Source: JAFDZV01 sp966128725 (GTDB lineage: Bacteria > Bacteroidota > Ignavibacteria > OLB7). Taken from it: DNA of 64,000 bases. Each line of letters opens with the position of its first letter. Position 1 is the stretch's first letter. This document shows, piece by piece, positions 36,284-45,600 of the stretch. The notes beneath the pieces are model-generated. The model did not search any database and had not been told where the DNA came from. It saw only the letters and a list, made by a program, of their open reading frames with translations. The stretch lies in the NCBI GenBank assembly GCA_966128725.1, contig CBHYLN010000007.1, positions 1 through 64,000 on the forward strand, given 5' to 3'. The translations under genes and the position numbers were made by a program.

Positions 36284-38629
36284 ATGAAAAACCACATGAG
36301 ACGTATCGTACGAATTGCTCCACTTCGACACGCGATGCAATTGACGGCAATCCTGATGATGACGGCCGTGCCCATCAAGGCTCAGACCGGAAGAGTCACG
36401 GGCGTTGTACGCAACGCCGAAACCAACGAACCGCTTGGCAATGTCTCGGTGAGCGTGCAGGGCACGGCCATCGGCGGCAAGTCGTTGAACAACGGCACGC
36501 TCACGATCATGAACGTCCCGGCTGGGAAGCATAAACTGGTAGCAACCGCGGTTGGATATCAGCCCGCGGATCAGGATATAACGGTTGTCGACGGCAAGGC
36601 AACCAATGTTTCCTTCGATATGATTCCGCGCACCATCGAGTTCGGCGGTGTTACGGTCTCCTCGCAGCGCGACCGCAGCTACGTCGCGATCCTCACAAGC
36701 GCCGGCACGAAAACATCCACGCCGTTGCGTGATATCCCGGCCTCCATTCAGATCGTGCCGGAACTTGTGTTGAAGGATCAGGGCGCGACCACGATGGACC
36801 AGTCCATCCGCAACGTGAGCGGCATATCGCAGAGCAGCCAGAGCAACTACGGGTTCTTCAACGCCTATACCGTACGTGGCCTGCGGCAGCGCTTCCTGCG
36901 CGACGGCGTGCCCGATGGCGCCACAACCAACGGCTATGCTCGCACGCTCACCGATGTTGATCACATCGAGGTGCTGAAAGGCCCGGGCTCGGCGCTCTAC
37001 GGTAGCAGCGAGCCGGGGGGCTCCATCAACCTGGTCAGCAAACCGGTGTACGAGAAGCCGACGTTGATCGTGTCGCAGTACGGCGGTTCGTTCAGCACGC
37101 TGCGTACCGCCATCGACGCCGGCGGTGCAATCGTGCCGGGCGTGTTGCGCTCGCGACTCAGCGCTGCCTATGCGAACAAGGAGGGGTTCCGTGGTGTAGG
37201 AAACACAACGCTGGACATTCTTCCCATGTTCGTCTACAGCCCTTCGGATGAGCACACGCTGACGTTGAACCTGGAGTATCGCAAGATCGATCAGGAGGCG
37301 GATTCCTACGGTACCCCGTTCCGCGGAACGGAGTTGCTGGATGTGCCGCGCGAGTTCGACTACCATACGCCGTTCAGCAACACAACCCAGAAGATTCTGC
37401 GTGGATCGTTGGCGCATCTGTGGCGCGTTGGCGAGCCGACAACGGTGCGCACGTACGTTACCTACATGAAGCGCGACCTGTATCTGTTGCGCAATTCCGG
37501 TGGCTCGGTTGCCGCGGGCAGCGACACGATGAAGTCGCGCGCGCTGCGCGAGCAGTGGGACGATGTCAACGACATGATGGCGCAGATCGAACCGATCTTC
37601 CGTGTGATGACCGGCGACATCAGGCATACGATCCTTACCGGCGCGGAATACTCGCGCAGCAAGATTCTCACCAATCGCCAGACGGCCCAGTTGCCCAGCA
37701 TCAACAACGTGTTCGCACCGGTGGTGCGCGAGATCTCTCGCGACAGCCTCACGTTCAAGGTCGACAATGACCGGGACATCACGCTGAGCCAGATGGCGTT
37801 CTACGCTCAGGATCAGATCGCGCTCTCCGGGCAGTTCAAGGTCAGGGGCGGATTTCGTTACGACATCTACGGAGCCAAGGATATTCACAAGACCGATACG
37901 CTGGGCGCGGACCGTACCGATGCCAAGCTGAGCGGCCAGGCCGGGCTTGTCTTCCAGCCGATCACGGAGCTTTCGCTGTATGCGGGCGCCGCTCACGGAA
38001 CTCTTTCCACCGTATCCACCGAAGGCGGGCGTGTATCGGAGCCTGAGGAGTCGACACAGTACGAACTGGGCGCAAAGACCTCGCTTCTGGAAGGTCTGCT
38101 GCAGGTGAACCTTGCCGCGTTTCATATCAGGCGCGAGAAGTTCAACGTCACGGTTGGCATCGAACAGATTCCGGTTGGCGAGCAGCGCACGCAGGGAGTT
38201 GAGATTGATATCAGCGGCCAGCCGACCGAGAGCTGGGGCATCACCGCCAACATGGCGTATTACGACGCGAAGATCACGAACAACCCCGCTGATACGGGTG
38301 CGATTGGCAAGCGACCGATCGGCGTGCCGGAAACGTCCGGCTCGTTGTGGAGCACCTATGCGTTCAGGTCCGGCTTTGCCGATGGCTTCGGCTTCGGGGC
38401 GGGTCTTACCTATCGCGACGCGATGTTTCTGGACGCTCATAACACACGCGGCATCGATTCCTACGTGACGATCGATGGCACACTGTTCTATCGCACAAAG
38501 CTGGTGGAGGTGCAGGTCAACATCACGAACATCGGCGATATCACCTACTACCGGAACGGATCGAACGGAGGCGGATATCCCGGCGAATCGCGCAGCGTTC
38601 AGGCAAGTGCACGCCTGAATCTCTGGTAG
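36284..38629 (+). CDS. TonB-dependent siderophore-type receptor
   Basis: 781 residues. Order: signal peptide (HAMQLTAILMMTAVPIKAQ), an N-terminal carboxypeptidase-regulatory-like Ig domain (GVVRNAETNEPLGNVSVSVQ to VGYQPADQDITV) usual in Bacteroidota receptors, a plug domain (DIPASIQIVPELVLKDQ, QSIRNVSGISQ, VRGLRQRFLRDGV, IEVLKGPGSALYGSSEPGG, INLVSKPV) and a 22-strand barrel ending in RSVQASARLNLW with the terminal aromatic. The plug style is that of the FhuA/FpvA-like siderophore class. ATG 36284 is chosen for the signal peptide. Downstream is a PepSY protein, often linked to ferric-siderophore reduction, supporting an iron-uptake role. Confidence 0.93.
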   Translation: MKNHMRRIVRIAPLRHAMQLTAILMMTAVPIKAQTGRVTGVVRNAETNEPLGNVSVSVQGTAIGGKSLNNGTLTIMNVPAGKHKLVATAVGYQPADQDITVVDGKATNVSFDMIPRTIEFGGVTVSSQRDRSYVAILTSAGTKTSTPLRDIPASIQIVPELVLKDQGATTMDQSIRNVSGISQSSQSNYGFFNAYTVRGLRQRFLRDGVPDGATTNGYARTLTDVDHIEVLKGPGSALYGSSEPGGSINLVSKPVYEKPTLIVSQYGGSFSTLRTAIDAGGAIVPGVLRSRLSAAYANKEGFRGVGNTTLDILPMFVYSPSDEHTLTLNLEYRKIDQEADSYGTPFRGTELLDVPREFDYHTPFSNTTQKILRGSLAHLWRVGEPTTVRTYVTYMKRDLYLLRNSGGSVAAGSDTMKSRALREQWDDVNDMMAQIEPIFRVMTGDIRHTILTGAEYSRSKILTNRQTAQLPSINNVFAPVVREISRDSLTFKVDNDRDITLSQMAFYAQDQIALSGQFKVRGGFRYDIYGAKDIHKTDTLGADRTDAKLSGQAGLVFQPITELSLYAGAAHGTLSTVSTEGGRVSEPEESTQYELGAKTSLLEGLLQVNLAAFHIRREKFNVTVGIEQIPVGEQRTQGVEIDISGQPTESWGITANMAYYDAKITNNPADTGAIGKRPIGVPETSGSLWSTYAFRSGFADGFGFGAGLTYRDAMFLDAHNTRGIDSYVTIDGTLFYRTKLVEVQVNITNIGDITYYRNGSNGGGYPGESRSVQASARLNLW

Positions 38630-38683
38630 TCGACGGGGCACCACATCGGTGAGGGCTCCACGTTCCCGATGTGGTTACAGTGT

Positions 38684-38724
38684 AAGGCCGCCCGGCATCT
38701 GGATTCCCAGTGCTGGGTGGCCTT
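38684..38724 (+). terminator. Long stem-loop after the receptor gene
   Basis: The 14-base arms AAGGCCGCCCGGCA / TGCTGGGTGGCCTT pair fully if two G-U pairs are allowed, extended by CTGG / CCAG around a 4-base loop. A second hairpin, CCACATCGG / CCGATGTGG, lies just before it at 38641-38674. No T-run follows, so attenuation is as possible as termination. Confidence 0.55.
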
Positions 38725-38732
38725 CACTGGGA

Positions 38733-38740
38733 TATGTTTG
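38733..38740 (+). promoter_or_regulatory. Perfect -7 box of the PepSY gene
   Basis: TATGTTTG matches TAnnTTTG and ends 50 bases before the PepSY start, right after the stem-loop. No -33 element is obvious. Confidence 0.5.
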
Positions 38741-38790
38741 AGCCAAACACTTGTTGTTCATCAATGCGGTCGCACATCAAACTCGGGATT

Positions 38791-39888
38791 ATGAACAGAC
38801 GCCTGCGCACGATTCACATGTGGCTGGGAATGATCGGCGGCCCGCTGCTGCTGGTGATCGGCATGGCAGGGGCAACACTGGTGTTCATGGATGAGATCGA
38901 CGCGGTGCTGAACCCGCCGGCCGAGCCCCTGCACACATCGAACGCCCCGTTGCCGTTACGGCAATTGCTTGCGAATGTGCAAGGCGCGTATCCAACCGCG
39001 ACGCTTTCGGGCATCCGGTTGCCGGCAGCGGATGGTGCTGCCGTGCCAGTGGTCACGATGAATATGCAGGGGAGCCTGTGGTTTGTGGAGATCGACCCTG
39101 CCGCAGGCACGGTTCTGGCCGCACGCAATGCCGATGAATCCTTTGTTCGCAGGGTGCTGGCCCTGCACCGCAGCTTCTTCTTCAGGCCCTGGGGTGAGGC
39201 TGTTGTGGGCCTGCTTGCGTTGCTGTTCTTTGCTTCGGCGCTGACCGGGCTGATCATTCATCGCAAGTCGCTCGGGCGCATCTTCACTGCCTTCAGCAGG
39301 TGGCGGCAGGGGACCAAGGCCGCCGTGTTCGATCTGCACACAGTTGTTGGCACGCTCGCATGCCTGTTTCAATTGATGATGTCGGCGACAGGTTTCTACA
39401 TGATTTCGCCTGTGTACACGAAGATCGTGGCAGGCAATCAGACCGCGCCGAGGCAGGCGTTGATACCGGCTGTTTCGCTCGATTCCCTGGTGGCCCGTTC
39501 GCGGCAGGCGCTGCCGGGATTCGTGCCGCGCAGCATTTCGTTGCCCAACGGGCCTCAGAAGCCTGTGCGCGTTATGGGGACGGTTGCGGACGCCTGCGTG
39601 TTCCACGGCAAGGCCGGAAGTTATGTCGCGTTCGATCCGCGTACCGGTGCCATGAAGCAGGTCGTGAACATTGCCGATGCGCCGTTCGGCGACCAATTGG
39701 AGCAGATCGTGAAGTCCGTGCACTTTGGGCAATACGGTTCGCTGCCCGTGAAGATCATCTATTCGCTGGGCGGTCTTACACCCGGCATTCTCTCGATCAC
39801 AGGGATCATCATGTGGCAGCGCAAGCGGCGTGTGGCGCGCAGAAGCAGCGAGCGGCGTGCCGGGAAGGCCGGCAGTGTGCCGGCGTAA
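38791..39888 (+). CDS. PepSY-associated transmembrane protein
   Basis: 365 residues of the PepSY_TM family (PiuB/FpvG-like), inner-membrane proteins frequently found beside TonB-dependent receptors and implicated in reducing ferric siderophores in the periplasm. Helix 1 MNRRLRTIHMWLGMIGGPLLLVIGMAGATLVF has the family RxxHxWxG pattern. Further helices are VGLLALLFFASALTGLIIH, DLHTVVGTLACLFQLMMSATG and a last one at LGGLTPGILSITGIIMWQR, with a periplasmic PepSY region between. The histidines in helices 1, 2 and 3 (HMW, HRKS, DLHTVVG) could bind heme. ATG 38791 is the family start. Confidence 0.85.
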   Translation: MNRRLRTIHMWLGMIGGPLLLVIGMAGATLVFMDEIDAVLNPPAEPLHTSNAPLPLRQLLANVQGAYPTATLSGIRLPAADGAAVPVVTMNMQGSLWFVEIDPAAGTVLAARNADESFVRRVLALHRSFFFRPWGEAVVGLLALLFFASALTGLIIHRKSLGRIFTAFSRWRQGTKAAVFDLHTVVGTLACLFQLMMSATGFYMISPVYTKIVAGNQTAPRQALIPAVSLDSLVARSRQALPGFVPRSISLPNGPQKPVRVMGTVADACVFHGKAGSYVAFDPRTGAMKQVVNIADAPFGDQLEQIVKSVHFGQYGSLPVKIIYSLGGLTPGILSITGIIMWQRKRRVARRSSERRAGKAGSVPA

Positions 39889-39972
39889 GGCAGAACGTAC
39901 CGCGCGACGGATGATACCGCGGTGTGATCGTGCCCGGTTCGGCGGCGGGAAAGGTTCCAACAACCCATAAAC

Positions 39973-40017
39973 AACAGGCGGGCAACCGAAGGACAATCTC
40001 CGGAGACCCGCCTGTTT
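39973..40017. terminator. Bidirectional terminator between PepSY and HNH genes
   Basis: AACAGGCGGG pairs with CCCGCCTGTT, followed by TTGCTTT on the plus strand and TTGTTTATGGG on the minus strand. It serves the convergent PepSY (plus) and HNH (minus) genes. Confidence 0.85.
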
Positions 40018-40049
40018 GCTTTCAGTCGGTTATGTGTTGTTCGTACCGG

Positions 40050-40541
40050 TCAGTTCATGAAAAGGTACGGTTCCCATTCGCGGTCGATCGTGCCCATCAC
40101 GTTCTGAATGAACGTCACATGATTGGGCCTCGATGGCCGTGTGCGCAGCCGCATATTGGCTTCCTCCGGTGTGCGATTCCCCTTTCGGTTATTGCATCGC
40201 ACGCAGGCGCACACAAGATTCTCCCATGTGTCCCCACCGCTGCGCGATTTCGGAAGCACGTGATCGACGGTGAGTGGGGGTGTTGTCTTTCCGCAGTACA
40301 TGCAGCGGTGATGGTCGCGCCGCAGAATATTCTTCCGCGTTAGCTCCACCTTTTTGTACGGCATGTGTATGTACAACGACAGGCGAACCACGCTTGGATA
40401 CGGAAACGCATGCCGTACGGTTCGGATGGTGCGCCCGGGGCGTACCTCAACAAGCTCGGCTTTGCCGAGCCAGAGCAGGATGATGGCCTTTTCGACATTC
40501 GCGACGCAGAGCGGCTCGTAATTCTGATTCAGTATCAGCAC
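40050..40541 (-). CDS. HNH endonuclease family protein
   Basis: 163 residues. An N-terminal part (LNQNYEPLCVANVEKAIILLWLGKAELVE) is followed by an HNH/McrA-type domain: RDHHRCMYCGKTTPPLTVDHVLPKSRSGGDTWENLVCACVRCNNRKGNRTPEEA, with CxxC pairs binding zinc and the D-H, N and N-x-x-K active-site residues. This short, single-domain type is widespread and usually annotated only as HNH endonuclease; its substrate and role are unknown. The start is a GTG at 40541 (VLILNQNYEPL). No methylase or toxin partner is adjacent. Confidence 0.88.
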   Translation of the reverse strand: MLILNQNYEPLCVANVEKAIILLWLGKAELVEVRPGRTIRTVRHAFPYPSVVRLSLYIHMPYKKVELTRKNILRRDHHRCMYCGKTTPPLTVDHVLPKSRSGGDTWENLVCACVRCNNRKGNRTPEEANMRLRTRPSRPNHVTFIQNVMGTIDREWEPYLFMN

Positions 40542-40773
40542 CTTACCGCCCAGCGTCGCGCTATAAGCCCCGGCAGGGCCATCGTCGGCTACCGGGATCG
40601 GACTGAACGTAGCGAATGCACGCCTCCTTACAGATAGGTCGATTCCACTGTTGCCATGACCAATAGTTGCCGCCGAAGCTACAGAGCACGCGTGCCAATA
40701 TCAAGGGGCTGGTGTATAAGCGTTGGCAATCCTGTGGAGCGTGCATGCCCCCCCAACGAACCGTGCTCCTGTG

Positions 40774-41883
40774 TTACGCCTCGCTTGCGGAGAGCGCGGC
40801 GCGCTTGGCCTCCAGTTTTTCGAAGAGCGCATCGAACGACGCAACAAACTTGTCGAGCCCTTCGGCGAGCAGTGTTGCCATCACAGCGTTGATGTTGATG
40901 CCGATTGCCGCAAGCTCCTGCACGGTAGCCTGTGCCTCGGCGAGCCCTTCCTGTACGGTGGAGCGAACGGAGATATTGCGCATGATGGCCTCGAGTGTTT
41001 CCGGTGGAACGGTGTTCACCGTGTTCGGGCCAATCAACGTATCAACGTACAGCAACTCCGGGTAGGCGGGATTCTTCGTTGACGTGCTGGCCCACAGCGG
41101 GCGTTGCACGCGGGCGCCGCTGGCCGCAAGGCGTTCCCACCGTGGCCCGGCGAATATTGCGAGGAACTCCTGATACACCAGCTTGGAGTTGGCGACACCA
41201 AGGCGTCCTTTCAGGGCGGCGGCCTCCGGGGTGCCGATGGCGTCGAGCTGTGCATCCACCATGGAATCGATACGGCTGACGAAGACGCTTGCCACCGACG
41301 CGACGTTGGCGATTGAGTGGCCCGCGGCAAGCCGATCCTCCAACCCCGCAACGAAGGCCTCGGCCACCGCGCGATATTGCTCCACCGAGAAGATCAACGT
41401 GATGTTGATGCTGATTCCGGCCGCGATGCAGCGGCGGATGGCCGGCAATCCCTCGGATGTAGCGGGGATCTTCACCATCAGATTCGGCCGGTTCACGCGC
41501 TCGTGTAATGCAACGGCCTCCTCGAAGGTGCCGTCGGTTGCATGCGCCAGCTTCGGGTTGACCTCAAGCGAAATAAACCCGTCGGCGCCGCCCGACTGTT
41601 CGTACACCGGCATCATGACGTCGCACGCCGCCGTGACATCGCCCACAAAAAGCTCGGTTGCGATCTCGGCCGTGGTTTTGCCGGCGCGGCTGAGTTCCTG
41701 AATCTTGCCGTCGTAGCTGGTGCCGCCAGCGATTGCCTTCTCGAAGATGGTCGGGTTCGAGGTCATCCCTCGCAGGCCCTGCTCCACAAGCTCCGCCATG
41801 CGGCCGGACGCGATAAAGTCGTGGCTGATGAAGTCATACCAGATGGATTGTCCGTGTTCAAGGAGCTGGCGCAGGGGATTCAT
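40774..41883 (-). CDS. tal: Transaldolase (long, ~370-residue type)
   Basis: 369 residues. Moves a three-carbon dihydroxyacetone unit between sugar phosphates in the pentose-phosphate pathway. Motifs: GMTSNPTIFEKAIAGG, ISLEVNPKLAHATDGT, NLMVKIPATSEGLPAIRRCI with the Schiff-base region, GISINITLIFSVEQY, and PLWASTSTKNPAYPELLYV. The length matches the ~370-residue transaldolase subfamily of actinobacteria and cyanobacteria, not the 315- or 215-residue types. ATG 41883 follows AGGAACC and gives the canonical MNPLRQLLEHGQSIWYD; upstream extension is rejected. Confidence 0.95.
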   Translation of the reverse strand: MNPLRQLLEHGQSIWYDFISHDFIASGRMAELVEQGLRGMTSNPTIFEKAIAGGTSYDGKIQELSRAGKTTAEIATELFVGDVTAACDVMMPVYEQSGGADGFISLEVNPKLAHATDGTFEEAVALHERVNRPNLMVKIPATSEGLPAIRRCIAAGISINITLIFSVEQYRAVAEAFVAGLEDRLAAGHSIANVASVASVFVSRIDSMVDAQLDAIGTPEAAALKGRLGVANSKLVYQEFLAIFAGPRWERLAASGARVQRPLWASTSTKNPAYPELLYVDTLIGPNTVNTVPPETLEAIMRNISVRSTVQEGLAEAQATVQELAAIGININAVMATLLAEGLDKFVASFDALFEKLEAKRAALSASEA

Positions 41884-42637
41884 GGTTGGGTTCCTATCCT
41901 GTGTCCGTACTGCTCGGCGCAGGAGCAGCCTGTGTGTCTGTGAAATGGGGTTGTTGGCCTGCACGCACGGGGCGTCCTGATTCGTATCAAGGCGCCTTGG
42001 CCTCAGGCCTGGCGTACGCGGCTCAAAGATACTGAACCATGTGCTACCCTGGCGGTGGGATCACCGATCAAGGATTGGCAATCCTGAATCGATGATCCTT
42101 GATTGCCAGCAATGACTCGATGTCGAACTCGGTTGAGGGTGTTTTCGCCGCGATCCTGTGTGTCGGTTCCGTGCACGTGCGTTTGGGGGATCGCGCCGTT
42201 TGTTTTATACTGCGACCCATGCGCGCCTGCCTCCTGTGCAAACGGGGTCGGTAAGCGTGTTTTTTTGCGTCGATAGGCCGGTTGGTGTGGCCAACGATGC
42301 AATTGCCCCCCACATTCCACCCCCTTGGAATCCACGGCGGCACGAGAGCAGAACTCCTTCGAAAACTTTTTTTTTCGAAGCCGCTAACAAAAGCGTGACC
42401 CCTGGTGTTAGGTGGCCACGTTGGGGTTCCTCGTCCCCGGCTCGCAACGAGAATCTTCTTGACTTTCACGTGGATTTTCGCGAATCTCGTGGCCTTGCGC
42501 TCACACGTGAGCCCCGAGAAAGTCATCTGCGGCGTCGAAAACATGGCACTAGGTCCGTGTTTTGATGCCTTATGTTGTCCATACAACACTGATCGATACA
42601 TCCAGCTAACCTTCAAACCTTAACAGGAGTGCAGCAA
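41884..42637. other. Long regulatory region before the giant surface-protein gene
   Basis: About 750 bases, AT-richer than average, with T9 at 42367-42375 and several dyads: ATCAAGGAT / ATCCTTGAT (42071-42106) and TGTTGT-CCAT-ACAACA (42573-42588). No perfect TAnnTTTG box and no plausible gene. A long structured leader for the abundant-looking gene that follows is possible. Confidence 0.45.
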
Positions 42638-45600
42638 ATGCGAAGGGTTCTTCTACTTCTCTGCGCGCTTGCCCTCGCTATCCCGGCTGCCACGGCATAT
42701 GCCGGCGGTGGTGGTGAGGACGGTCAAGGCGACAGCCCTGAACCGCTCCGTCGAAGCGTGGACCCGGGATCATATCCTGGGGGTCCGGCTGCAAAGGCCC
42801 CGTTGTCAACGGGGTACTATGTGACGGATAACGATGCGCCTCAGACGGGCCCACCTTGGGCACCGAACTATTCATTTGTCGACACCACCGGAACTGAGCT
42901 TCAGTTCTGGCATCGTGTCATCTCAGGCCCCAATCAGCGCGCCGCGTCGTACTGGACACGACCGGAGAGCGAGGGGTACGAGTACTTCCGCAATCCGAAC
43001 AACGCGAACGACTCGTCGGACAACGCGTTTGCCGGCCCGATCTCGATCGGATTCCCGTTCTATTATTACGGCCGCAGGTACGACAGCTTCTACGTGTCGA
43101 CCAACGGTCTTATCGCGCTTTCGAACCGTCGTTACCAGTATAACGAGAACGGTGTGCGCGTGGACTATGCAGGCCAGTTCGACGACGTTCGTCCGAAGAC
43201 CGGTAACCCGCTTACCGACCCGACGCCCGATGACTATGGTTATCAGTACGTCGCGCTGAACAACAGCACCTCGCCAACCGCGGGTATCCTTAATCCCTCG
43301 AACACGACACTTCCGAATCCGAACCTCCGCTCGGTCATCTCTCCGCTGTGGGACGATACCGAGTTGTCGCAGTTCGATCCGATCTCGGTGATCCCGGACG
43401 ATTTCGGTCGTCTGTACTGGCGTCGTGATCAGGGTGGCCAGCGCCTGATCATCTATATGGTGAATCAGTCGATGAAGGGGAACAAGAACATTCCGCTTCT
43501 GAACACGGTCGCCGGCACCACGCCGCGCTCGTTGCGCGCCAACTATCAGGTTGTGCTTGATCGCACCGACAGCTCCATTCAGTTCAACTACGTCACGTTC
43601 CGTGGTGTGTGGACCGAGCCGCTCTCGCTGGTGATCAACGTTCCGGCCAACATCATGTTCGCCGCCAACGCAACCATCGGTATCCAGAGCCACGATCAGG
43701 AGTTCACCAACTACTTGGCGAACTATCAGTTCGGTGGCGCGGTGTATGTCAACGGTAACCCGTTCGGCACGCCGCACAACGCGCTTGCAATCAAGTTCAA
43801 GCAGTGGAAGAACATCGTCCGCGTGTTGAGCGTCAACTTCCAGGTCCCCAGCCAGTTCGTGCCGGGCGCCTTTGTTGACCTGCCACCGGGACAGGATGCG
43901 AACAACTACGAGCTTCTGCTCGGTAACGCGCTCCTCGGTGTTATCCGCCCGGTCGGTACGGTTCAGAACGTTTCGAGCAACGTTGGCCCGGTGAACATCA
44001 CGCCGCAGCCGATCCGCTTCAACGTCGTGTTCCGTATTCGTGACCTGGTGAACGTTGCCAACCCGCCGGTCTACCAGCGGACGCGCAGCACCGATTCGCT
44101 TTGGCCGATCGACGGTTCCGGCCCGACGCGCCCGGACAAGATGACGATCGTGTTCGATCCGTACATCACCAATGCAAACGTTCCGCGTCAGACCGGCCGG
44201 TTCCGCGCCGAGGTGATCGCATTGGATCAGGCCCCGAATGGTGCGACCTATGGTCAGGAATGGCCGTTTGACGATACCACGGGCGTTCGCATGTTCGGCA
44301 TCAAGCGCCTTGAGGCTCCGTTCATCAACTCCTTCAGCGACTTCGATGTGTCGCCTGAGGACGGTACGATTCCGTCGGTACACCAGTGGGTGGCCATCGG
44401 CGCATCGGTTGTTGACGGTGAAGCCAACTGCTACAACCCGCCGCCGCCGCGTGGTCCTGCCGGGCCTGCGCTGCAGCAGCTGAACTCGCCGGTCTGCTTG
44501 CTTGACCGTCGCGACGCTGCCGGTGGTTTCTACAACAACAATGCCCCGGGCGTGCTCGGCGGTGATACGCTTATCTCGTTCCCGATCAACCTGAGCCAGA
44601 CAGTGGTCAACCCGATCCTGCTGCTCTCGTATCAGCGTGCGGGCCGTCAGCAGAACGGCTATCCGCGTGGCTTCAGCGACAACCAGCGCGTTGGTCCTGA
44701 GCATGCGGTATACAACACCGTCAAGGATCGTATCCTTGCCGACGGTGTTCCCGACAAGTTGATGGTTGAATTCGCGGCTCCGAGCCAGGACGGCATCAGC
44801 GGCATCGTGAACATCCAGAGCGGATGGCGCGATGCGACCTTCAATCAGAATAACGACCGCATCAAGTGGGGAACGACCTCGCCACGCTGGGGTGTCTTCG
44901 GCGGCGGCGGTGGTTCGGGCACCGACACCACCGGCAAGGTTCTGGTTGACGAGTTCGACGCCGGTAAGGATTTCGAGTTCTATCGTGCCTATATGCCGGT
45001 TCCGAGCAAGTGGGCACGTGCCAACCCGGGCAACAAGACCTTCCGCTTCCGCATTCGTGCCGAAGTGAAGATGGACGGTAACCCGATTGGCTCGCCAGCC
45101 GACGACGGCGACAACTTCTACGTGGACAACGTGATGTTGGTTGAGCCGGATAAGCCAGAGGTTGAAATCACGGCGGTCCGTGTGGATTGGCCGTACACCG
45201 AGGCTCCGGCCTCGCAGGCCCGTGCAATTCCGTTGTCGGTCAAGATCGGCAACAACGGCGCAACGGCAGCCACCACGTTTGGTGTTGCCATGTACGTCGA
45301 GAATCGTACGGCTCCGCCTCCTCCAGGCTTCTACAGCTACTATCGCTATCAGTCGATCATCTCGGTGCCGGCTGGCCGCGATCGCGTGGAGAACTTCCCG
45401 ACCTGGAACGCACAGGACTGCGGTGCTATCATTCGTGTTACACCGACGTCGCAGCCGACCACGACGGACTACCGCATCTATGCGCGAGTTCTTCCGCAGA
45501 ACTACGACTCGTACAGCCCGAACGACGTCAGCTACACCGACCTGAAGTTGAAGCTTGGCCCAACGTTCGCGTACGACGATGGAAGCAACGACGTGCAGAA

